From assembly GCA_016929465.1 (NCBI GenBank), contig JAFGIT010000120.1, forward strand, positions 1 through 5,322: a DNA stretch of 5,322 nt. Direction: 5' to 3'. Source of the stretch: JAFGIT01 sp016929465 [NCBI: Candidatus Coatesbacteria bacterium] (GTDB taxonomy: Bacteria > B130-G9). Of the stretch, positions 1-5,322 are shown in pieces; position 1 is the stretch's first letter, and each line of letters opens with the position of its first letter. The translations under genes and the position numbers were made by a program. Under the pieces are notes generated by a model that saw only the letters and a list, made by a program, of their open reading frames with translations, was not told the origin of the DNA and made no database searches.

Positions 1-39
1 AAACTTCTGAAGAGCGGCTATTGTATCCTGAAAATTCAT
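1..39 (-). CDS. glyQ: Glycine--tRNA ligase alpha subunit, N-terminal fragment (13 codons)
   Basis: An ATG at 39-37 on the minus strand opens a frame that runs off the left edge after 13 codons and reads MNFQDTIAALQKF. This matches the usual opening of the bacterial alpha chain of tetrameric glycyl-tRNA synthetase, whose N-termini commonly read like MNFQ(D/E)xIxxLQxFW. The enzyme charges tRNA-Gly with glycine in the cytoplasm; the alpha chain carries the catalytic core and works with GlyS. A weak GGGGA ribosome site lies at 48-44, four bases before the ATG. The gene follows kbl on the same strand after an 83-base gap. It could equally be the start of a fused GlyQS protein. The identification rests on 13 residues only, so it is probable rather than certain. 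Confidence 0.72.
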   Translation of the reverse strand, partial: MNFQDTIAALQKF

Positions 40-60
40 GATGTCCCCGTTAGGCTATAA

Positions 61-104
61 AGAAAAGGGCGGCGGGCCCGCTTTATCTACGAACCAACCG
101 CCCC
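61..104 (-). terminator. Terminator-like hairpin after kbl
   Basis: On the minus strand GGGCGG (103-98) can pair perfectly with CCGCCC (72-67), and the second arm runs straight into TTTTCTTT (66-59). The 25-base loop is long, but it contains a second GC-rich palindrome, GCGGGCCCGC (81-72), which overlaps the base of the stem and could form a competing fold. Its position, 19 bases after the kbl stop and before glyQ, fits an intrinsic terminator for kbl. The long loop and the competing palindrome lower certainty, and some readthrough into glyQ is possible. Confidence 0.55.
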
Positions 105-122
105 TCAATCATCGAAATATTG

Positions 123-1307
123 TTATATCACGCCGTACTTCTTGCCAACCTTCGTGAAGGCGTCGATTGCCTGGTCCATCATCTCCTTCGTGTGAGCGGC
201 AGACAGCTGGACGCGGATTCTCGCCTGGCCCTTCGCCACTACGGGATAGAAGAAGCCGATGACATAGACACCGTAATCCATCAGGTCACGGGCCATATCC
301 TGAGCAAGCTTCGCCTCGCCGAGCATGATCGGCACGATCGGGTGCACGCCAGGCTTAATCTTGAAGCCGGCATCGGTCATGTTCTTGCGGAAGTAGGTGG
401 TGTTGTTCTCGAGGATGTCGCGCAGCTTGGTCGTGCGGCTGAGCATCTTGAAGACCTCGTTATACGCATAGGTCATAACCGGCGCAAGCGAGTTCGAGAA
501 CAGATACGGACGCGAACGCTGTCTGAGATACTCAACGATCTCCTTTCGTGCTGCCGTGAAACCACCACTTGCGCCGCCGAGCGCCTTGCCCAGAGTGCTC
601 GTGATGATGTCAACGCGCTCCAGCACGCCGCGATGCTCGGCCGAACCACGGCCGGTCTTGCCAACGAAGCCCGTCGCGTGGGCGTCATCGAGCATTACGA
701 GGGCGTCATATTTCTCGGCCAGGTCGCAGATTTGGTCCACGGGGGCGATATCGCCGTCCATGCTGAATACGCCGTCGGATGCAACCAACCGGGCGCGGCA
801 ATCACTTGCCTCTTTCAGCTTGGCCTCGAGGTCGTTCATGTCCAGGTGCTTGAAGATGTAGCGCTTCGCCTTTGCAAGCCTGATGCCGTCGATGATGCTG
901 GCGTGGTTCAGCTCGTCGGTGATGATAGCGCAATCTTCCTTCATCAAAGTCTCGAAGAGGCCGCCATTGGCATCGAAGCAGGACGAATAGATTATGGTGT
1001 CGTCCTTCTTCAGGAAGGTCGAGATTGTCGCCTCGAGCTCTTTGTGGATGTCCTGGGTGCCGCAGATGAAACGGACCGAAGAGAGCCCGTATGCGTACTT
1101 GTCGAGGCCGTCCTTTGCAGCCTGTACGATCTCCGGGTTGTTGCAGAGGCCGAGGTAGTTATTCGCGCAGAAGTTGATGACTTCCTTGCCCTTGACCGTG
1201 ATCCGAGAGTACTGAGGTGAGGTGATGACCCGCTCCTCTTTGTACAATCCGGCCTCTTTGATCTCGCTCAGCTCTTTCTGGAGCTGCTCTTTGAAAGCTC
1301 CGAACAT
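123..1307 (-). CDS. kbl: Glycine C-acetyltransferase (2-amino-3-ketobutyrate CoA ligase)
   Basis: This is a PLP-dependent alpha-oxoamine synthase family enzyme. It converts 2-amino-3-ketobutyrate plus CoA into glycine plus acetyl-CoA, the second step of threonine breakdown after threonine dehydrogenase, in the cytoplasm. At 394 residues it is close to the 398 of E. coli Kbl. The known active-site residues are visible with a constant offset of 3: His135 stacking on PLP (DELNHASIIDG), Ser182 (DGVFSMDG), Asp207 and His210 (LDDAHATGF), the Schiff-base Lys241 (TSTLGKALGGASGGF) and a C-terminal Arg365 (RIRVQLSA). The start at 1307 is chosen because GGAGGA (1319-1314) lies six bases upstream and the protein opens with the family-typical MFGAFKEQL. 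A longer reading from TTG at 1394 would begin inside the promoter -35 box. BioF and ALAS are relatives, but the overall match is to Kbl. No tdh is visible next to it. Confidence 0.95.
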   Translation of the reverse strand: MFGAFKEQLQKELSEIKEAGLYKEERVITSPQYSRITVKGKEVINFCANNYLGLCNNPEIVQAAKDGLDKYAYGLSSVRFICGTQDIHKELEATISTFLKKDDTIIYSSCFDANGGLFETLMKEDCAIITDELNHASIIDGIRLAKAKRYIFKHLDMNDLEAKLKEASDCRARLVASDGVFSMDGDIAPVDQICDLAEKYDALVMLDDAHATGFVGKTGRGSAEHRGVLERVDIITSTLGKALGGASGGFTAARKEIVEYLRQRSRPYLFSNSLAPVMTYAYNEVFKMLSRTTKLRDILENNTTYFRKNMTDAGFKIKPGVHPIVPIMLGEAKLAQDMARDLMDYGVYVIGFFYPVVAKGQARIRVQLSAAHTKEMMDQAIDAFTKVGKKYGVI

Positions 1308-1313
1308 TTCAGT

Positions 1314-1319
1314 TCCTCC
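1314..1319 (-). promoter_or_regulatory. kbl ribosome binding site
   Basis: GGAGGA on the minus strand, six bases upstream of the ATG at 1307. It decides the start of kbl against the 29-codon longer reading from TTG at 1394, which has no such site. Confidence 0.85.
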
Positions 1320-1365
1320 GTGTGCATAAAACGAATCATAGATGACTATTGACCTAAGTGGCGCA

Positions 1366-1394
1366 ATCCTATGCAGCCTGCATCCAAGTGTCAA
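1366..1394 (-). promoter_or_regulatory. Sigma70-type promoter of kbl
   Basis: On the minus strand a perfect -35 box TTGACA (1394-1389) is followed by a 17-base spacer and a -10 box TAGGAT (1371-1366), which matches TATAAT at four of six positions. Transcription would start near 1359, giving a 5' leader of about 50 bases that contains the GGAGGA ribosome site. Spacing and placement are textbook for a housekeeping sigma factor. It implies that kbl is transcribed independently of the propeller gene upstream. No clear operator or riboswitch fold was seen in the leader. Confidence 0.75.
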
Positions 1395-1443
1395 CAGCGG
1401 CTTCGATAAATGGTTGCGAAATGCGGGAGAAGATCCTGCTGGG

Positions 1444-1464
1444 CCTCTGTGTCCTTGGTAGAGG
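1444..1464. repeat. Short intergenic element with flanking CCTCT/AGAGG inverted repeat
   Basis: In the spacer between the propeller gene and kbl, CCTCT (1444-1448) and AGAGG (1460-1464) form a 5-base inverted repeat around an 11-base middle. The minus strand reads ACCAAGGACACAGAGG, resembling the ACCACAGAGGACACAGAGG type of short intergenic repeat that I recall from many environmental bacterial genomes. The stem is too short and lacks a T-run, so I do not call a terminator. Only one copy lies in the window, so repeat status is inferred. Confidence 0.3.
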
Positions 1465-1484
1465 AAGAATCTAATGACCCTCTT

Positions 1485-1526
1485 GACCTTGAACCTTGAA
1501 CTTCGAACTCTGAACTACCTAACTAC
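1485..1526. repeat. Degenerate GAAC-heptamer tandem repeat
   Basis: Plus-strand units run head to tail: GACCTT (1485-1490), GAACCTT (1491-1497), GAACTTC (1498-1504), GAACTCT (1505-1511) and GAACTAC (1512-1518), then a decayed CTAACTAC (1519-1526). Each full unit is seven bases and keeps GAAC. The array covers the last three codons and the TAG stop (1517-1515) of the propeller gene, so it contributes that protein's C-terminal VVR. No function is evident. It does not look like a CRISPR array, since there are no spacers. Confidence 0.65.
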
Positions 1527-2852
1527 CTGAACGCTCTCGAACTTGCGGTCGATGGGCCCGATGAGCTTCTGCGTGTTGCGTCCTGTCATACAGCCCCAGA
1601 AGGTGTAGCTACCGGGTGGGACCTGTTCGCGGGGCATCTCGATGATGGTCGCGGTCTGATTGTGACCTGGGCGTAGGTTGACCTGGTTCGCGTGCGGCTC
1701 TGAGGTCCAGTTCGGCCAATAGAGCAGCTGCCCGTTCAGCTGAAGCGCTATATAGACGTCCACCCCAACAACCGGCCCGTTGTTTATCACCTGTGCCTCG
1801 ACCGAGATCGTCCCCTCAGTCGCCACCTCACGGAGCATCAGCCGCATCGGCGGCCAGCCGCCGTCGGAGATGCAGGAGAGGCCTTCCCAACTCGCGATCC
1901 AGATGTTGCCGTCATAGTCAATGAGAGGGGGATAGAGAGAGCGATCGCTCAGGAGGCCTTCTTCAGTTGTGTACTCAACATCTGCGCCTCCTCTAAAACA
2001 CACAACTCCCGAAGGGGAGGAGATCGTCCAAGAATTACTCCAGACGGCACCATCTGATGCCAGGGTCACCGTTCTATAGAATTCTGATTCATAATTACCG
2101 GCAGCGAATGTGGTGAAGTTGACTCCGTCAAAACTGCCGATGCCTGGAGTTGCGAGCCAAGTCCGACCACTACTGTCCCTTGCCCAGAGCCCAAAGCCTG
2201 AAGCGTCCGGGGCGGCCGACATATTGAAAGAACCCAGGACCTCGCCCGTTTCGAGGTCCATATTCTGCAACATACATTCACGGGTCCAATCCTCGAATAG
2301 CGCCACCCAGCATTCATTGATGGAGATGAATAGTGTGTCCCCAGCGGGGCAACCGGAGAGATCCATCAACTTGCGGGTTCCCAGTGAACCGCCCATCTCC
2401 CAGAGATGAAAGCTGAAATACGGCTGTGAATAGGGATGCGCGGCCTCGACGACACAGAATATTTTCATATCTGCGTCAAATCTTGCAGGCTGGTATAGTC
2501 CGTTGCTTGGTTGCTCTATATTTGATAGCGTGATGCTGTCGTCATCTAAGTAAAAGTACTTGCAGTTGCCGATACAGACCGTTCCGTCAGGTGATATCGT
2601 GATATCAGGCGCGCCGCCCAATTCCGAATCCGCGTCATAGACGCAAGTAAGCTCCCCCTCAAGAATTCGATACAAACGATTGGGATTGCCGCTTGTAAGC
2701 CAGATTTCGCCCCGGGCACCGACCACAGGTCTCGACACGGCCGATGGGGTATAATCAAATCTGAATGTGTCGATCACCCTTGATTGAATCGGCCCTGCAA
2801 GTAACAGCATACAAATGATTATGGCAAAATATGCATTCTTGGGTACATTCAT
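1515..2852 (-). CDS. Secreted beta-propeller protein with C-terminal Ig-like domain
   Basis: A 445-residue protein of unknown specific function. Residues 1-24 form a signal peptide: a lysine at position 5, a hydrophobic run at about 8-20 (AIIICMLLLAG) and a likely cut after PIQS; there is no lipobox cysteine. Residues 40-332 contain repeated blades of the type (D)xxGxxWxxxxxGLxxI: GARGEIWLTS (45-54), SPDGTVCIG (87-95), DSSGRTWLATPGIGSFDG (226-243), ASDGAVWSNS (265-274) and DYDGNIWIASWEGLSCI (312-328). The last resembles the two-component regulator propeller repeat. Residues 335-445 look like a beta-sandwich (VEAQVINNGPVVGVDVYIAL, then PPGSYTFWGCM), similar in style to CARDB domains. No histidine kinase, DNA-binding or membrane output domain is present, so this is not a complete sensor kinase. 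A role as an extracytoplasmic binding or recognition protein working with the upstream enzyme-like gene is inference. Start chosen by the AAGGAGGT site. Confidence 0.85.
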   Translation of the reverse strand: MNVPKNAYFAIIICMLLLAGPIQSRVIDTFRFDYTPSAVSRPVVGARGEIWLTSGNPNRLYRILEGELTCVYDADSELGGAPDITISPDGTVCIGNCKYFYLDDDSITLSNIEQPSNGLYQPARFDADMKIFCVVEAAHPYSQPYFSFHLWEMGGSLGTRKLMDLSGCPAGDTLFISINECWVALFEDWTRECMLQNMDLETGEVLGSFNMSAAPDASGFGLWARDSSGRTWLATPGIGSFDGVNFTTFAAGNYESEFYRTVTLASDGAVWSNSWTISSPSGVVCFRGGADVEYTTEEGLLSDRSLYPPLIDYDGNIWIASWEGLSCISDGGWPPMRLMLREVATEGTISVEAQVINNGPVVGVDVYIALQLNGQLLYWPNWTSEPHANQVNLRPGHNQTATIIEMPREQVPPGSYTFWGCMTGRNTQKLIGPIDRKFESVQVVR

Positions 2853-2857
2853 AAATT

Positions 2858-2865
2858 ACCTCCTT
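2858..2865 (-). promoter_or_regulatory. Strong ribosome binding site overlapping the upstream stop codon
   Basis: AAGGAGGT on the minus strand, five bases before the ATG at 2852, is a near-perfect anti-16S match. Its first two A residues are the last two bases of the TAA (2866-2864) that ends the upstream reading frame. This arrangement suggests translational coupling between the two genes. Confidence 0.85.
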
Positions 2866-3757
2866 AGAACCTTCTAAGAGTGGGTAGCCTTTCCAATAGA
2901 GGACCCTGTAATTGCGTAAATGCACTGTCCAATTCACTGCTCTGAACTTCATAGACATGTCTCTCGAGAGGATAGAATAGATCTATGAAAAACACGAAGT
3001 TCCCAAATCCGGCCGATGAGCCGTCGTTTGATGTAATGAGAGGTATCGTTCTCCTATGAGGAATAAACAGGCCCCACTTCCGCTCCCATTCCCACTCGAA
3101 CATTACCGTTACATGGTGGCCCTCCACTTCAGTGGCGGGAAGCATCCGGTGGAAACCCGGCACCCACATACATTTGAAGGTGGCGATTATAGGAGCTCGC
3201 GTCCCATTCACCGCAATGATATAGTTTTTGTCGGCAATCTGTTTAGGACGGATTTCCGAATTGACTGTCACGTCGGTTCTACCGAGACAATGGATGGCGT
3301 ATCCATATTCCCCCGCCTGTTCATTCTGTCTCTCTGCGGTAGGTAGTGACCGAGGGAACCAGCTATCATCCAATGCTAATCTATCCAATAAACGGCCAAC
3401 GGAATCGCGAAGCTGGGATTTGGGGATCGGTTGGATCGGCCCAATCTTCTTCTCGACTTCCGCCAAGATCATCTCGGGATCGGAATCGAGAGGGGTGGCC
3501 AATGGCATCTCTTCGATGAACATGGTGTCTCCGGATTCTGCCCCATTTATAATAGGCGCGAGTCTCTTTATCTCCGAGTTGGTCTCCTTCGCAATTGCCC
3601 ACTGCTTGTCGCAGTTTGGCGATTGCTCGAAGCACTTCGGAGGCAGCTCCTCCCGCGCGGCGTCAAACGGGGGCCGTTTTGCCGGATCCAGTTGGTTTTC
3701 CGGATATCGGTGGTACAGCAAGCCCTTTGCCTCGTGAGTGATAGCGATATACGTCAT
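2864..3757 (-). CDS. C-terminal part of the interrupted glycoside-hydrolase-like protein
   Basis: A 297-residue frame that begins at ATG 3757 but is almost certainly the second half of the protein encoded upstream. It is in the same frame as the segment ending at 3797, and the 13 codons between that TAA and this ATG are open (DHRKCPDPTEYKA). The opening MTYIAITHEAKGLLYHRY is typical of a late strand and helix of a TIM-barrel hydrolase, where homologues commonly show a motif like (E)xxxMxYxAixHGAkGixYxxY. AIAKETNSEIKRLAPII (54-70) looks like the following helix. From about 150 on, a beta-rich C-terminal domain contains YIIAVNGTRAPIIATF (179-194) and ends with FIDLFYPLERHVYEV (257-271). No signal peptide and no Shine-Dalgarno site precede ATG 3757 (only AAGG, three bases away), so separate translation is doubtful. 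Its TAA overlaps the next gene's ribosome site. Confidence 0.75.
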   Translation of the reverse strand: MTYIAITHEAKGLLYHRYPENQLDPAKRPPFDAAREELPPKCFEQSPNCDKQWAIAKETNSEIKRLAPIINGAESGDTMFIEEMPLATPLDSDPEMILAEVEKKIGPIQPIPKSQLRDSVGRLLDRLALDDSWFPRSLPTAERQNEQAGEYGYAIHCLGRTDVTVNSEIRPKQIADKNYIIAVNGTRAPIIATFKCMWVPGFHRMLPATEVEGHHVTVMFEWEWERKWGLFIPHRRTIPLITSNDGSSAGFGNFVFFIDLFYPLERHVYEVQSSELDSAFTQLQGPLLERLPTLRRF

Positions 3758-3796
3758 CGCCTTGTATTCCGTGGGATCTGGGCACTTCCGATGGTC

Positions 3797-3799
3797 TTA
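3797..3799 (-). other. In-frame TAA that splits one ancestral gene
   Basis: This single ochre codon is the only stop between 5320 and 2867 in the frame. Reading through it joins NEMQD to DHRKCPDPTEYKAM without loss of sense, within the barrel module just ahead of the conserved MTYIAITHEAKG segment. TAA is neither a selenocysteine nor a pyrrolysine codon, and kbl ends with the same TAA, so code reassignment is unlikely. The best reading is a recent nonsense mutation, making the 2864-5322 region a pseudogene, or a base-calling error. Confidence 0.8.
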
Positions 3800-5322
3800 A
3801 TCCTGCATCTCATTTGTCCAGGAACCTTGCCTACCATATTTTCCGATTTCGGGGGTCCATGTCCACCAGTCGCCGAAGCGGATAACAAACCAAAGCTTGG
3901 GGAGGCCGAATTCCCTCATGGTCTCACCCCAATTCTCGGTCCAGTCGGGAATCGTAACCTGGAAATAATGCTGGTTAAGATAGGTGCTGCCTCCAGCCCA
4001 CATGAGCCTCCTGCACTCGTGTAGGAGATCTAGCATATATGCAATCTCTGTCAAAGGCCGATCTCCCATGTCAGGATAGACGTCCACAGAATAATAATTG
4101 CAGTATTGCATAAATGCCGCCCAGATCGGCTTATTCATGGCCGGCGCCCGCGACCTCGTGTGAACATAGAGGTGATTCAGGAATAGAGGCATCTTATGCC
4201 CCGGCCAGAACGTCTCCGTCACCCAAGGCGGATTCAGAACATCGCGGAAGAACTCCACTGTATTCTTCACTCTCGCTTCACCCCATCGGGGATTGCCAGA
4301 GATTTCTCCTTGCCCGAAAAAAACTTGAGCGGGCTCGTCTTCGTTGTACCTATAGCGGATGTAGTCCTCGAGCCAGACTTCGAATCCCAGCCAAGAGCCT
4401 TCCACCGGATGGGCGAACGCGCATGGGATCTGCTCTTCTAATGAGCATCCCTCACGCTGCCTCTCCGCTGGAATATCGCCATAATAGGCTGAGGTCAATA
4501 TTGGCATCGGTTCGTCGGGAAGGGCAACAATATCAATACAATCCCTCACTGCGGCGTGTCTGAATTCCGGGGGAGAGAGAGGGCCTGGCACGTCGCAAGT
4601 GCTTTCATTTGGATCCTCAGGCATCTCCCTGAAAATTCGGTATATTCGATCTTGCCAACCAGTGCCCCATCTTTCATTATGCAGTCGGGAGTTGGCGGGG
4701 CACGCCCAGTCACCTGAGTTTATCCAGCCGGGCAAGGTCCTTAATCCAATGAGTTTGGCAACCTGAAGCCAGAAGGGCATCTTATTATCCAGATATCCTG
4801 ATGTCGTATTGTAAGTACCTGTTCCGCAGGTCGCAGTCCAGTTATCCGGAGTCACGATATTGAATCCGCACGCTTTCACATCCTGAAGCCCCGCCAAAGG
4901 GACTGAATAAAGCCCCATTGGGAACTCATCGAGTCCGAACACCGGATCTTCCCACAACTGGATCGAATATCGCTCCACCACCTGATTGACATTCCCTAGC
5001 GCATCGCGGACCTGGACCTCTATCTTGAGGGGCATCTCTTCGTCGATTTTCATTTGGGGCCAGAGGAGGCGGAAGCCGGGGTAGTGGGCTGTTACGTTCG
5101 AGGGGTAGCCGAAGGGGTTGAAGCCCGAGAATTTTTCATTCAATGCGGCGCTGATATCGACGTCGTTCACCTTGACCGTGACTTCGGGCGTTCTCAGGCC
5201 GTCGTCGCGAGTGATAAGAAGGTTATCGAAACTATCCGGGTCGCAGACCGTTATCGACAGGTCGAATACCTCGCCGGGCCGGATCCGGGCCGGCCGAATG
5301 CCAATGAAAGGTCGCTTCTTAT
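3797..5322 (-). CDS. Glycoside-hydrolase-like protein with Ig-like domain, N- and mid-part (5' end outside window)
   Basis: Open from the right edge to TAA at 3799-3797, giving 507 visible residues. The GTG at 5170 is internal, because 50 further codons upstream are open and coherent, so the true start and any signal peptide lie beyond the window. Visible residues 1-122 look like a beta-sandwich of Ig or cadherin type (RPGEVFDLSITVCDPDS, PLKIEVQVRDALGN, VVERYSIQLW). From 133 a TIM-barrel-like module starts with FPMGLYSVP and VKACGFNIVTPDNW, and continues to YYSVDVYP (409-416) and LWFVIRFGDWW (476-486). This layout is known from uncharacterised glycoside-hydrolase-like families related in fold to GH5 and GH42. 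I cannot assign the two catalytic glutamates or the substrate. The barrel is incomplete without the segment after the stop, so the truncated product is probably inactive. Extracytoplasmic location is inferred from the domain type. Confidence 0.8.
   Translation of the reverse strand, partial: KKRPFIGIRPARIRPGEVFDLSITVCDPDSFDNLLITRDDGLRTPEVTVKVNDVDISAALNEKFSGFNPFGYPSNVTAHYPGFRLLWPQMKIDEEMPLKIEVQVRDALGNVNQVVERYSIQLWEDPVFGLDEFPMGLYSVPLAGLQDVKACGFNIVTPDNWTATCGTGTYNTTSGYLDNKMPFWLQVAKLIGLRTLPGWINSGDWACPANSRLHNERWGTGWQDRIYRIFREMPEDPNESTCDVPGPLSPPEFRHAAVRDCIDIVALPDEPMPILTSAYYGDIPAERQREGCSLEEQIPCAFAHPVEGSWLGFEVWLEDYIRYRYNEDEPAQVFFGQGEISGNPRWGEARVKNTVEFFRDVLNPPWVTETFWPGHKMPLFLNHLYVHTRSRAPAMNKPIWAAFMQYCNYYSVDVYPDMGDRPLTEIAYMLDLLHECRRLMWAGGSTYLNQHYFQVTIPDWTENWGETMREFGLPKLWFVIRFGDWWTWTPEIGKYGRQGSWTNEMQD

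Noticed and set aside
40-122. Glycine riboswitch or T-box ahead of glyQ
   Set aside because: The spacer is only 83 bases, is explained by the terminator-like hairpin, and shows no T-box core sequence.
120-1220. Long plus-strand frame of 366 codons opposite kbl
   Set aside because: It mirrors almost the whole of kbl. Its translation is biased to Val, Leu, Glu, Asp and Ala without family motifs, as expected for the antisense of a gene with GC-rich third positions.
1444-1464. Intrinsic terminator for the propeller gene
   Set aside because: The 5-base stem with an 11-base loop is weak and no T-run follows on the minus strand.
3797-3799. Stop codon as selenocysteine, pyrrolysine or a reassigned codon
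   Set aside because: The codon is TAA, not TGA or TAG, and kbl uses TAA as its normal terminator.
3228-4024. Two plus-strand frames of 169 and 197 codons
   Set aside because: They lie antisense to the two hydrolase-like segments, overlap each other, and show no recognisable domain; the minus strand explains the region.
4114-4563. Plus-strand frame of 149 codons
   Set aside because: Antisense to the barrel region; Arg/Ser/Pro-rich translation with no motif.
5168-5170. GTG as the start of the hydrolase-like gene
   Set aside because: The frame is open for 50 more codons to the window edge and encodes a coherent beta-sandwich opening; no ribosome site lies before the GTG.

Overview
The window looks like part of a bacterial chromosome, probably from an uncultured, environmental, moderately GC-rich lineage. 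The clues are a housekeeping gene with GC-rich third codon positions, Shine-Dalgarno sites, a sigma70-type promoter and the standard code with TAA and TAG stops. Two further genes encode large secreted-type proteins of poorly named families. The phylum cannot be fixed from this sequence. Every gene I can support lies on the minus strand, so the biological order runs from the right edge (5322) to the left edge (1).

Right half (2864-5322): a large gene for a secreted-type, glycoside-hydrolase-like protein enters from outside the window. An Ig-like beta-sandwich precedes a TIM-barrel-like module and a C-terminal beta domain. One in-frame TAA (3797-3799) cuts it in two. The frame stays open for 13 codons beyond the stop to the next ATG and then for 297 residues, and the two halves read as one protein. 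This is either a recent nonsense mutation, a sequencing error or, less likely, readthrough.

Middle (1515-2852): 11 bases after that gene ends, and with an AAGGAGGT ribosome site overlapping its stop codon, lies a gene for an exported beta-propeller protein with a C-terminal Ig-like domain. The two genes look like one transcriptional unit. Their codon use is less GC-biased than that of kbl.

Spacer 1308-1514: it holds a degenerate heptamer tandem repeat running from the propeller gene's stop codon, a second short repeat-like element, and a near-consensus promoter with ribosome site for the next gene.

Left part (1-1307): kbl, glycine C-acetyltransferase (2-amino-3-ketobutyrate CoA ligase), is complete with all its known catalytic residues. 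A terminator-like hairpin follows, and then the first 13 codons of what is very probably glyQ, the glycyl-tRNA synthetase alpha chain. kbl makes glycine and glyQ charges it to tRNA, so the neighbours share a metabolite. No tRNA, rRNA, CRISPR array, insertion sequence or attachment site was seen.
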